Assembly (NCBI GenBank): GCA_019137255.1
Contig: WPDH01000120.1
Span: 124,001-188,000 of the forward strand
From: Corinectria fuckeliana
Taxonomy: Eukaryota > Ascomycota > Sordariomycetes > Hypocreales > Nectriaceae
Direction: 5' to 3'
Length of the DNA: 64,000 nt
Each line of letters starts with the position of its first letter. The first letter of the stretch is position 1. The notes beneath the pieces are model-generated. The model did not search any database and was not told the DNA's origin. It saw nothing but the letters and a program-made list of their open reading frames with translations. This document shows, piece after piece, positions 54,700 through 64,000 of this stretch. The position numbers were made by a program, and so were the translations under genes.

Positions 54700-57600
54700 T
54701 CCTACCTAGCTTTAAATATAAGTCTTATAAAAGGGTAGTAGTAACTCTAGCTGTTACACTAGGGTAATAGTTAGAGCTACTATATATCTTTAGTTATATA
54801 AAAGAGTGATTATAAGGGTATTAAGGTTATTATTAAGCCTGGCAAAAAGGAGGGAATCTTACCACCTAGATAGTTGTCTCTTTAATATTGTTTTTAGTAA
54901 GTAAATATAGTTACAGACTGCTTAAAGCAGCTGTGGCCTGCCGATTTAGAAGGATTAGTTGTAGTAGCTTTAACTGTTATACTAATCTGGGTCTTTCTAG
55001 AAGGAAGGTTGTTAATTCTAACATATAAGGCTCTTACTATAGCTGCTGTTACTAATATAATCACAGCTGCTAATATAATTATAGCATCTTTAAATCTAAT
55101 ACTAGAAATAGGCTTAAATTAAGGTCTGACTATAGCTAGGTTATTAGGCCTGTAAGATTATTAAGCTTATGCTTTTTTTTAAGCTGATCTGTGATATCTA
55201 TAAGCTTAAGCTACTTTATAAAGGTTCTAAAAGGCTCGCTTACTAGGACTTTTATAAGGCTGTCAGCTAGCATATCTTTAGATAGTATATATTCCACTAT
55301 AATAGTCTCTTTCTTAGCTTTCTGATAAAGCTAGTAATTATATATATTTATATACTGTAAGCTTATATATAGCTAGCTTAGCTGCTTATTAACAAGCCTA
55401 ATTATCTACATATTATCACACTAAATTTATATATACTTAGCGCTTCTAAGCTTAAGTCCCAGCTCTATAAGAAGCTAGCTCTAGAATATACCTTTCTTAG
55501 TGGCTTATAATAGTACTAGCAGCTCTGTCTTAGTTATTAAGGTTATTATTATAGCCTGCTTATTTGCCCTCTATCCTATAACTCCTCTGAACAGCTTTAT
55601 AATATATACTTATAAGCTCTTATAGTCACTTAAGTTATTAGCAAAAGAGGTATTACTAGCTATAATAAAGTCGTCTTTGCCGCCTAGCTAAAGAGCTAGA
55701 GTGTGAGTCTTCTTAAGGTATAAGAGGGTTTAGTTAACAGCTTTATAGTGTATTAGTCTAGGGTTCTAGCTATATTATAATAGCTATAAGATTATAAAGG
55801 TAATATTAGGGTGTGTAATTACTATAATATATAAGATTAAGCTTATCTTCTATTAGTAACTTTAGATCTTTATAGCTAATACTTAGTCTTAGTATGCTTA
55901 TAGCTTGATTTTTATTATTAGGGTATAAGCTATACTTTTACTGTCTAGTATAGTTATTAGATTAGCAATCTTAAGTGTGTATTAGGATTATAATAGCTAG
56001 ATTAGCTTCTTCTTCCTGTCTTAATAGATTATGATTCTAAGGAACTACTAAAGGTTATACCCGCCTATTATCATGTATTATGCTTAAAGCTTATATATTA
56101 GTTGTGCTACCGCCTCTGTTAAGTCCTGTTAGAATGCTAGAGTGATATTATTCATATAGTAGAAGATGATAATCTTGTTCTTAATTATATAGCAGGGCTT
56201 ATAAGAAACTATCTTAAACCTTATCTCTTTTAGGGCTCCTCTAAGCTCTTTCTGCTAGAGGAGAGGTGATTCTCTAAGCCTATATAGTATCTTATTTATA
56301 AGTAAGATCTTTCCTGCCTTTTTGTGCCCTAGTAGCATCTTTATATATACTTTTTGTTTAAGGGTTATATTTATAAATATGTTAATAGTATTATACTATA
56401 TAAGCTTAAGGTTAAAACATACTATAATAGCTATAAGAGTTTAGAATAATCTCTTAGTGAGGGTAGATATATATGTCTCTTATAATCTTATAGCTTATTA
56501 ATCGCTATATATAACTAGCTGTGTCTTACACTTTATAAAGTAGCTGTTCTTATTAGTCTTATAGGTATATACCTATATATAATTAAGGATCTGCTTACTA
56601 TTAGCTTATTCCCTAGGCATCTTAGTCTATAAGCCCATCTTAGTATAACTCTAAAGGTGTATTTCTTCTGCCTTAAGAAATAGCTTTCTTAGAGGATACT
56701 TTAGTATCTTACTATTATAATAAGATAGTAAAGGTAGGTCCCTTTAGTATATATAGTCTTAAGGATCAGGCTGGCTTATTAGCTGCTATAACAGATAATA
56801 TAGTCTAGCCTAGTTAACTTCTTTCCCTTAGAATATGCCTATAAGGGTAACTAGGCGACCTGCTATAAAGGCAGCTTACTAAAATGACTCTTTTCTAGTT
56901 ATGTAAGTGCTCTCTTCACTCTCTAGGGACAGCCTTTCTAAGCTCTCTACCTCTGTGATTGTCTTTGCAAATAACCCTGCTAATAGAGACTCTTATAGGG
57001 TTAGATATAAAGCCTTAAGGTGTTTATCTGTTCTGTCTTTTACTCTGTTATCCTGTATTTCCCCTATAGGGTCTTAGCTGTCACCTAAGCTGTTAGTAGT
57101 GTATATATTATTATCTTTATAGAGGGAGGTTAAAAAGTTATTACTAGTTTCTTCTTCCTGGCTTAGCTTGTGTTAGGGTTTAGTCTTTTTAATCTAAGTA
57201 AGTAGGTTAGTAATTTTCTTAGTCTTAGTATATAGAAAGTTATCTTTAAGCTTATCTAGGCTTCTTAGAAAGGTTTCTTTTTTGTTAAAAATAATATTTC
57301 TTATAGTAATAACCCTATTAAGAAGAGGGTTCTAAATCTTATAAATATTTATAGATTAATAACTAATAAGATACCTAATAAATGCCTTTAGGTTAAGCTT
57401 GTGAAGATACTATACCTTTTTCTAGGCTGCTATAGTTATTATATATACCTTACAGTTATAAACTTATAGGTGCCTAAGGTATAGGCTACAGTTCTTAATA
57501 ATAATACTGTCTTAGTAGGCGATATAAGTGTGAAATTAGTTATAAGAGGACTTCTAGTTAAATGTGTAACAAGAAAGCTAGTTATGTAGATAGATTGCTA

Positions 57601-59779
57601 TACTGTAAATCTTATGCTAAAGCTCCTTAAGGAGCCTTACTCCCTGCCTTATAGTATAAGCCTTAGTCTCTATTACTCCCCCTGATCTCTCTGCCCTCCT
57701 ATTTTACTTCTAAGTATTAGTTGCTAATAGCTTAATTAAAATGCCTTTTTCTTTAAGTATTATACCTACTACCTTCTTCACCTTAGTAATTTTATTATTA
57801 TATTTAAATACCTATAGCGTAAAGTGATACTAGGCCTTATAAGACGTTAGAAACACATTAAAGGTATTAATAAGATACTTTACTATATAATTCTAAAGGT
57901 ATATTTTCTAGATATAGCTAGACTAGCAGTCTGTAAAGAGTATAAGGCTATTAAAGCCCTTTATATTAGCTATTAGGTGTGTAAAGTTAACAGTAATCTG
58001 TTTTTCTAGGCCTTTATTATATGCCCTTAGGGCTTAAGAGATTTAGCGTGTGATCTTTACTATTAGGTAGTTATCACACTTAATAGTTAATAGTCTCTTA
58101 ATCTTAGTGCCTGTTAAGGTGTTAACTAGCTGGTTAAGAGCCTTAAGACTAGGATGTCCTAGTCTAAGATGCTATTTTATGCTATCTATCTTACTTATCT
58201 TTACATAATATAACTAGGCTAGAAAGGCTTAATACTATAATGCTCTTATAAGGCTGCTATCTTTAAGGATATACTAATTATAATAATTAAGCAGGTTACT
58301 TATAACCTAGTAGTGCTAGTCCTTAAGAGAGTTATTATCTAGGCTTTAGTCTTACTAGATCTTGTGTTTTCTCAGTCTTTATAGCGAGATAAGGTTATAA
58401 GTAAAGCTCTTATAGTATGCTATATTATGTAGGTAGAGGTATTATATTTCTTTTTAGGGTGATAAGAAGAGCCAGATAGTAATATTACTATAGCTAATAA
58501 CTGGGACCTTTTATGTGCTAGTGTGTATATAGTCTCTAGGGTTAGCTTAGATAAGGTTTTTAAACTGTGTCTTATTATTAAAAATATATAAAGTAGCTTC
58601 TAAGTTAAGAATAGTAGAGTTTTTTAATAGGTATAAGAAGCTTAAGAAAGCTGCTCTTTTCTCTATAAGTAATAAAGCTAGAGCTTTCCTAACTTCTTAT
58701 AAGAGTTACTCTTTCTTGCTAAATAACTTTTTTAATATCTTAATCTTCTTCTTTAAGTTAGGGTTTATAATAAGGTTATAGTCTATAGTCTTTTAGGTTT
58801 CTAGTCTCTTTTTAAACCACCTTAGTAGGTTATCCTAAAAGATATAAAGGTATTTAGTAAGAGGGTGAAATTACTTATAAGCTAGGTATATCTTACCGCT
58901 TAATCTCTTACTCTTATTATTTCTCCTCTTCTTATTCTTCTTCTTAGGAGGCTTATTATAAAGTGTAGATTTGTTAGATTCTAATCTCTTATAGTTAGCT
59001 AGAAAAGCTCCTTCTTACTTAACCTCTTAGTTACCCTTCTGGGCCTTTTTCACACCCTATATAGCAAGCTATATCCTGTTAGTAATTATCTAATACGTGA
59101 GGGTATTATTAGTAACTTCCTCCCTCTTCTTAGACTTCTAAATCTTAAGACTATTATTAAGAAAGGGCTTAATAAGCTTCTCTAGTGGTTAGTACTATAT
59201 AAGAACTAGGTTAGCTATAAGAAGCTTAAAAGTAGTAGTATTATATATAATATATTTAAAGTTATCCACTTAGGCATTTAGGTCTTTTAGAATCGTTAGG
59301 GTAGCTTTAAAGAAAGCTCTTTACACACTAAGAGTAGTACTCTAAGCTATATAGTAGTTAGTGCTTATAGCCTTCTTTAAGGTGATATACCAGTCTCTTA
59401 AGCTGCTATCTAAGTTATAGTTATATTCCTAGAGGCTCTTTTTAACTATATTTTTAACCTAAGCCTTAATAGCAGTAAGGTTCTTATTCTACTCTTTATA
59501 TATATTATTATTAGTGTTATACCAGGCTAGGGTTATCCTTATATGCTTAGCCCGGGCTTTACCTGCTGTGGTAGTTAAAGCAGAAGAGTTTACTAAGGCC
59601 TTAAGGGGTGGTAGTATAATAAGCGGAAAGAGAGCTGGCAGATTAGCAACTTTAGGGTTAATATAGAGCTAAAGGTGCTTAGTCTTAACCTTTATAATAA
59701 AGTGCTTATTCTAGCCATACTAGTCGGCTGATCTATTTAGCCTAATCGTCTTATCTGATCTTCTAGTTATAGATAACAT
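54700..59779 (-). pseudogene. Copia gag-pol relic
   Basis: A possible gag start lies at 59779 (ATGTTATCTATAACTAG on the minus strand). Going downstream I read a GAG-pre-integrase segment RLGHPSLKALNQL near 58,140-58,175, an integrase segment ending NRRAERSGGVIETKA near 57,665-57,715, and reverse transcriptase pieces such as VYIKMLLGHKKAGKILLINK near 56,300-56,360. The reverse transcriptase catalytic YVDD-type box near 56,146-56,165 reads YMNN, both Asp having become Asn, which is a RIP-type change. Stops interrupt every domain. Confidence 0.85.
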
Positions 59780-59848
59780 CTTAGTAGTTATTACTTAGGT
59801 TTTTATATGATATTCACCTTTGTTAACAGAGGCTATAAGACTCTTAAT

Positions 59849-60104
59849 TGTTAGATATATAATTAATCGTAAGTGGGTCTAACAGGCTGAATTTCAGGTG
59901 ATTTAATCACAAAAAAATAGATAATAATAATAAAGCCTAGTAATATGATTTAATTGATGTGATCCTCGCTAGAATTGGTGTTATTATCACCGTGTGGTTG
60001 TGTTCCTCTTCTGGCCTCTTGTCTTTAAGGGAATTCCTGTCTTCCGGATCATCCGGGCTTTCGTGGCCTTAGTCATCCCCTTCAGCCGGGTCCCCTGTCT
60101 GACA
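59849..60104 (-). repeat. 5' LTR (right) of the copia element
   Basis: 256 bp, same length as the left LTR. Its first 179 bp carry 24 RIP-type substitutions relative to the left copy, while its last 58 bp are in the unmutated state. The target duplication GATTG follows at 60105-60109. Confidence 0.95.
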
Positions 60105-60271
60105 GATTGCTTTCAGATGGATTACTCAGGCTGACAGAGACACGCAAACACCCAAAAACACCCATAAGCACCTAAAAACACCCACTAATTAGCATAACCC
60201 CGCAGCACTAAAATGCCACAAATGCACAGGCGAATTGGTCAATTCTTCAAGATCTTACTTAGCTAATATAT

Positions 60272-61123
60272 CTATCCAAGTTCACAAGTTAGGCCTACGG
60301 CTTGCTTGACTGACTCTACCCTCGTCGTTGCATGCTTTCGTAATGTATGCCATTCCACTACCTCTTCCTCAGCGTCTGCGCATACACGCGAAACAGTCGA
60401 CCTTGGTTCATCCATATCCATACGGAACGTGTCCGAGATAACGATTTCCCCGGCCGAAATCCTGACCGTGAACACCATATTAGCTTGCCACCGCAGGTTC
60501 CTGTCTGTCATATCAATCGAGAGAGATCGTCGTTCGTTGAGAGCATACTTGGCCACACGGTCCAGGTCTAGGGGCTGGTCTGCAGCACTGACGTCTACGG
60601 CCATCCCCATGAACCATCCCATAGCTACGGCCAGAGGTTCAACAATTTTGCATTCGGGCTCCGATTCATACGAGTCGCAGGGTTTCTGCCGGTAGCAAAA
60701 GGTGCGGGTCTTCTCGACGGGGTAATCATCGACAGTTGCCTTGGCATGGACCTGAAACCAGTCGTTCTCGTGAAGGACGTCCGTCGCACTGCCATCGGCG
60801 CTTTTGCCATTTAGCATGATGGAAATTTTGGTAAGATTTTGGTCAGAGTAAACGTCCCGGCAGACCTGCACCAGCCTTTTCTCGCTACTCGATTGGGCTG
60901 CCGACAAGCTGTTTCCCGTGGTGAGATCGAGCAGCATGTTGGTTATTGCTCTATCGCACAGTTGGCCAGCGATTTCACAACGTGATTTGCCCTTTGCGGG
61001 TATCTTGATGGCGCGGCGTGCAGAGAATTTGACGAGGATCTTTGCGCCAAGTTTTTCGTCGGCCTCGGCGAAGAGGGATGTGATGGGTACCAAAGGCATC
61101 GGGATATTGGCCTGCGACTCCAT
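60272..61123 (-). CDS. Hypothetical protein, no recognised family
   Basis: Single exon of 283 residues. I chose ATG 61123 (MESQANIPMPLVPIT) because the frame upstream offers only a TTG. The composition is protein-like throughout, with several Cys (FCYRQKPCDSYESEPEC around residues 141-157) and alternating hydrophobic stretches, for example NMVFTVRISAGEIVISDTF near the C-terminus, that suggest beta structure. No signal peptide, clear membrane helix or catalytic motif is visible. The 3' end lies about 160 bp from the copia target site, and the gene itself shows no RIP wear. The function is unknown. Confidence 0.6.
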   Translation of the reverse strand: MESQANIPMPLVPITSLFAEADEKLGAKILVKFSARRAIKIPAKGKSRCEIAGQLCDRAITNMLLDLTTGNSLSAAQSSSEKRLVQVCRDVYSDQNLTKISIMLNGKSADGSATDVLHENDWFQVHAKATVDDYPVEKTRTFCYRQKPCDSYESEPECKIVEPLAVAMGWFMGMAVDVSAADQPLDLDRVAKYALNERRSLSIDMTDRNLRWQANMVFTVRISAGEIVISDTFRMDMDEPRSTVSRVCADAEEEVVEWHTLRKHATTRVESVKQAVGLTCELG

Positions 61124-63398
61124 TGCCAAGTGACAAGTCGAGTTGATGTAGGTATAGCTGAAGAATCGCTCTCGTAGCTTGGAGGCTTTCTATGCTTTTG
61201 GGCTGGTCTGGTGGATTGTGAAGGATGCAGCCTCCGAGGAGAAGAACAACTCTTATGTTAGAAGAGGTGTGCGGCCTGTCACTGCATCCCACGTGTCCCA
61301 CCACCTCTCTGTCAGGTTTATGTGTATTGGCTCAGCGAGTCAGTGTTTCAAGAAAGACAACAGACTCAAGGATGAGCAGATGGACATGTTGACAGATAGC
61401 TAGTCAGTCGTTGGCTACAGCATTGAAACTTCTCAACAATGGAATGGACTGCAGAGAATGGTAGAGGAAATCTGAGATATACTTCAACAGGAAAAATGTC
61501 CCTCCCTCCATTAACGAGAAATTGCTGCGGTGGGATGTAAGGGCTCCAGATACAGGTATCTTGTAAAGACGGATGCTCTCGGGTCTGCCTATTGGGTACC
61601 GGAATGCTCATTGACACAAGCTCCTGAGCCTAGATAATAAAGTGCTGTAAGTATAGGGTGATAGCAAGCCGAGTGGTTTTGAGTGGAATGTCAACAGGCC
61701 GGATCCATAAAGTCCTAGTCCCTCTGTTGAACGTGTTCATGGGGAATTTAAGGCCGCGACTGGCAACGTGCTACAGGCCGTCTTCGTTCCTGAAAGGCTC
61801 AAAAAGGCATGATAATCGACGACCATAACAACAACCCCCTGTTTGCTTCATGTCGTCTTGAAGCTGGATAGCGAGGTTCCATATATGTTTTCGATTGATG
61901 TTCGGATTCGTTTGAATGAGGGTCATAATGTTATACAGAACCTTCCACGATCTAAAGTTTAGAGGGTGTGTGGAATAAGTGGCTCTAAACTCATTAGTTC
62001 ACGCGTTGTTGCAACTATGGGGAATAGAAATGCTATGTAAGATGTACAAAATAAAGACCATGACGATTATCTTCTTAGGGAAGGGTGCTTCTGGGAGGCT
62101 ATATGTTGTGGTGAGATGTGAGCTGCCCAGCTTCAGCAATCCAGCCTCGTCGCCTCTCTGTATTACTGCCTTGCCTGCTTGAATCACCCTAGCGGTCAAA
62201 TGGAAAGCCAAAGGGATACTGGCCCAGCTAACAAACGCCATCTACAGGGAATACGACAATGACGGTTGGGCAGCTTAGAATGGCTTGCTTGGCTTTCTTT
62301 CTTGTTGAAGTCCGTTACAAGGATATGGGTAAATTTAATGCAAAGTCTAGAGTAATATGAAGTTTATAGCGACTCACTCATGCAGTTCACTTGAGGATCA
62401 AAGGGTGACATTAGTCTACGCATCTTCCGTACTTGTATGCTTACGCTCAGATACTACTATGCTCAATTTCGCTGGTACACCTCAATTAGTGAAGCCCATG
62501 CGAAGCGTCACCCTCCTTCTCCAGTCTAATGTTTCCGCTAGAAAGACTATAAAAGCGCAACTGTCTATTTTATTAGCACAAGGCCGGCAGTTTCCCAGTC
62601 AAAATTAACTATAGAGTTATGAGTCAGGATATTAGATAGGCAAGCTCGAAGTGCTATAACCCGAAAGTAAAGCAGTATATATGTAGTTCTAAGCAGCTCT
62701 TGCATAAATTCTGCAGACTATAGACAGCCTTCGCCCACACAGACATCGTCATAATAGATTGTCGCTCAATTCGCTATTGGTCGAGCCTGTGAGGGGAAGT
62801 AGTGCGTTTAAGACAGTTGCAGTTTCTCTCACCAATAATAGATCCCAGTGGACAAGGTCACGAGATTCGGGACATGAATTAGCAGTGGATGATGGAGTGC
62901 ATACTTAATGCGAAACTGATAGATGCATCGCCGTCGGCCAATTGGCACTTACATTTATGTCAGCATTTGTGACTTGTAGCCGCAACCTGCAATTTACGTT
63001 CGATCGCCATCCTTCTATCTCACGAAAGCAACCCTACACTGTTAAGTCCGGACGAAATGCGACAGTTTTAAAGAACGGTTGCAGACTTCACTTTAAATAA
63101 CCCATTTTTAAGGATGGGGAAGAGTTGTTCTTTTCCGGTCGACTAAGTGAGAGGCGAATAGTGACGACGCAGGATGCTGTGGCCTGCATACTCGCCTCAT
63201 TTGGCTGTCTACAATTCTAGAAAAGCGGTGGCACTTAAAGGAGTTTCAGCTTAGAAAGGCGATGACCTTAGCATAGTTATAAACCTAGTATTAAACATGG
63301 TTGCTACCGTAGCCCTCAAGTTCGAGACAATTTGTACCTAAGCTTACAAGCAATTCAAGCTGCTTCTACAGCTACAGTATCAATCCATGCTTGAAGCA
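61124..63398. other. Intergenic region
   Basis: Slightly AT-rich single-copy-looking DNA. Frames of 60-85 codons (61979-62182, 62357-62608) lack domains and I do not call them. No RNA gene or clear repeat is seen. Confidence 0.4.
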
Positions 63399-64000
63399 CT
63401 AGTTTTCCCATCCGAGTACCTGTTGTCTTTTCCAGTCATCAGCCGCGGTGCCGGAATGCGCCGCTACCACCGTGACATGCGTCTGCTTCAGGATGTGCTT
63501 CTGGCTGTCACCATCATCGTCCAGGCTCCCGCGCGACCTCTTCTTCTGGTGAAGACCGACATCCGCTGTCATCGGGGCACTGAACGTGTCCATCTTGACG
63601 CCATCCTCGTCCCGGCGCTGCGAGTTGTTGCTCTCTCCCTGGTTGTGCCTCGACACCCCGCCGGACTTGTGGTAGCCCGAGGGATATCCGCCGCCGCTGG
63701 CGTTGGCGCTGCGGCCGAAGATGGGCATGTTGAGAAGAGGTCGAAGGGCCGGCATGGATCCGGCGATGATTCCGATGCCATCTTCGAGGACGGACCATAG
63801 ACCGATTGCCCCTGTGCTGTACATGAACTCCAGCGGGTCGTTATACAGCGTGAGGAAGCGTAGTCGGACGATGGTCGCGCAGCTTGCACTGAGTAGGTTG
63901 TTAGCGACGTGGATTAATGGAGGCTAGCTGCTGCGGGTTTCTCACAAAGCGGCAAGGGCAAGCATGATGATGACGGAGAACTTGACGCTGGACTTCATCT
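63399..64000 (-). CDS. Rhodopsin-domain integral membrane protein (PTH11-like), 3' part only
   Basis: Last two exons on the minus strand: one enters from the right edge and ends at 63946, then 63888-63399. The 57-nt intron has a GTGAGA donor, a CTAAC branch and a CTCAG acceptor, joining in phase 2. The joined sequence reads KSSVKFSVIIMLALAAF then ASCATIVRLRFLTLYNDPLE and STGAIGLWSVLEDGIGIIAG, SMPALRPLL: the last two membrane helices and the conserved W..LE...GI...PALRPLL ending of fungal rhodopsin-domain proteins. A hydrophilic Ser/Gly/Asp tail of about 110 residues follows, with a basic KKRSRG stretch. Relatives have seven helices; some PTH11-type members sense surfaces or signals in pathogenic fungi, but no specific role can be given here. 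The N-terminal part lies outside the window. Confidence 0.85.

Larger units (their letters stand above)
54361..60104 (-). mobile_element. Full-length Ty1/copia LTR retrotransposon, RIP-inactivated
   Basis: The 5,744-bp element has two 256-bp LTRs (54361-54616 and 59849-60104) and a perfect 5-bp target duplication GATTG (54356-54360 and 60105-60109). LTRs run TG...CA, with the left terminal CA mutated to TA. Order of relics on the minus strand is gag, integrase, reverse transcriptase, the copia order, so the 5' LTR is the right one. A purine tract next to the left LTR supports this orientation. The interior has many stops and no open frame of 60 codons. It sits between the pirin promoter and the 3' end of the gene at 60272-61123. 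Confidence 0.93.

Overview
The window reads as nuclear DNA of a filamentous ascomycete (Pezizomycotina, probably a Sordariomycete). Introns are short (50-90 nt, two longer) with GTAAGT/GTATGG-type donors, CTAAC/CTGAC branch sites and CAG/TAG acceptors. The recognisable products are typical of filamentous fungi: a DUF6606 giant protein, an HRK1/HAL4-type kinase, an Osh1-like oxysterol-binding protein, a GPI-type class III chitinase, a pirin and a rhodopsin-domain membrane protein. Two transposons are heavily mutated in the C-to-T/G-to-A manner of repeat-induced point mutation (RIP). I cannot name the species.

Layout. 1-5,261 (-): N-terminal half of a DUF6606 giant protein that runs off the left edge. 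6,023-9,715: an AT-rich, RIP-destroyed Mutator-like element with ~82-bp terminal inverted repeats, a perfect 9-bp target duplication and a readable transposase relic. 9.7-18 kb is a sparse accessory stretch: an F-box/ankyrin gene, a 210-bp MITE, a small RanBP2-zinc-finger gene overlapping a coiled-coil reading frame, a weak hypothetical gene, and a broken PD-(D/E)XK nuclease-like gene. 17.9-28.5 kb has ordinary base composition but no gene I can support. 28.5-33 kb (+): long leader, tiny first exon, 1,069-nt intron and main exon of the HRK1/HAL4-type kinase. 33-38.7 kb: no gene, but several old, diverged tandem-repeat arrays. 38.7-49.4 kb holds three conserved minus-strand genes: a peroxisomal-type acyl-CoA thioesterase, Osh1 and the GPI chitinase. 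53-54.2 kb (-): pirin with an N-terminal membrane segment. 54,361-60,104: a complete Ty1/copia LTR retrotransposon in minus orientation, RIP-destroyed, with identical 256-bp LTR lengths and a 5-bp target duplication. 60.3-61.1 kb (-): an unrecognised gene. 63.4 kb to the right edge (-): 3' end of a rhodopsin-domain gene.

The genes do not form one pathway. The conserved genes serve membrane/ion homeostasis (kinase), lipid transport (Osh1), peroxisomal acyl-CoA metabolism (thioesterase) and cell-wall remodelling (chitinase). The left third is accessory DNA shaped by transposons and gene decay. The best leads are a 17-codon last exon that carries the peroxisome-targeting tripeptide of the thioesterase, a GPI-type chitinase with no in-frame signal peptide, and a RIP tract with sharp, mirrored edges inside the copia LTRs.
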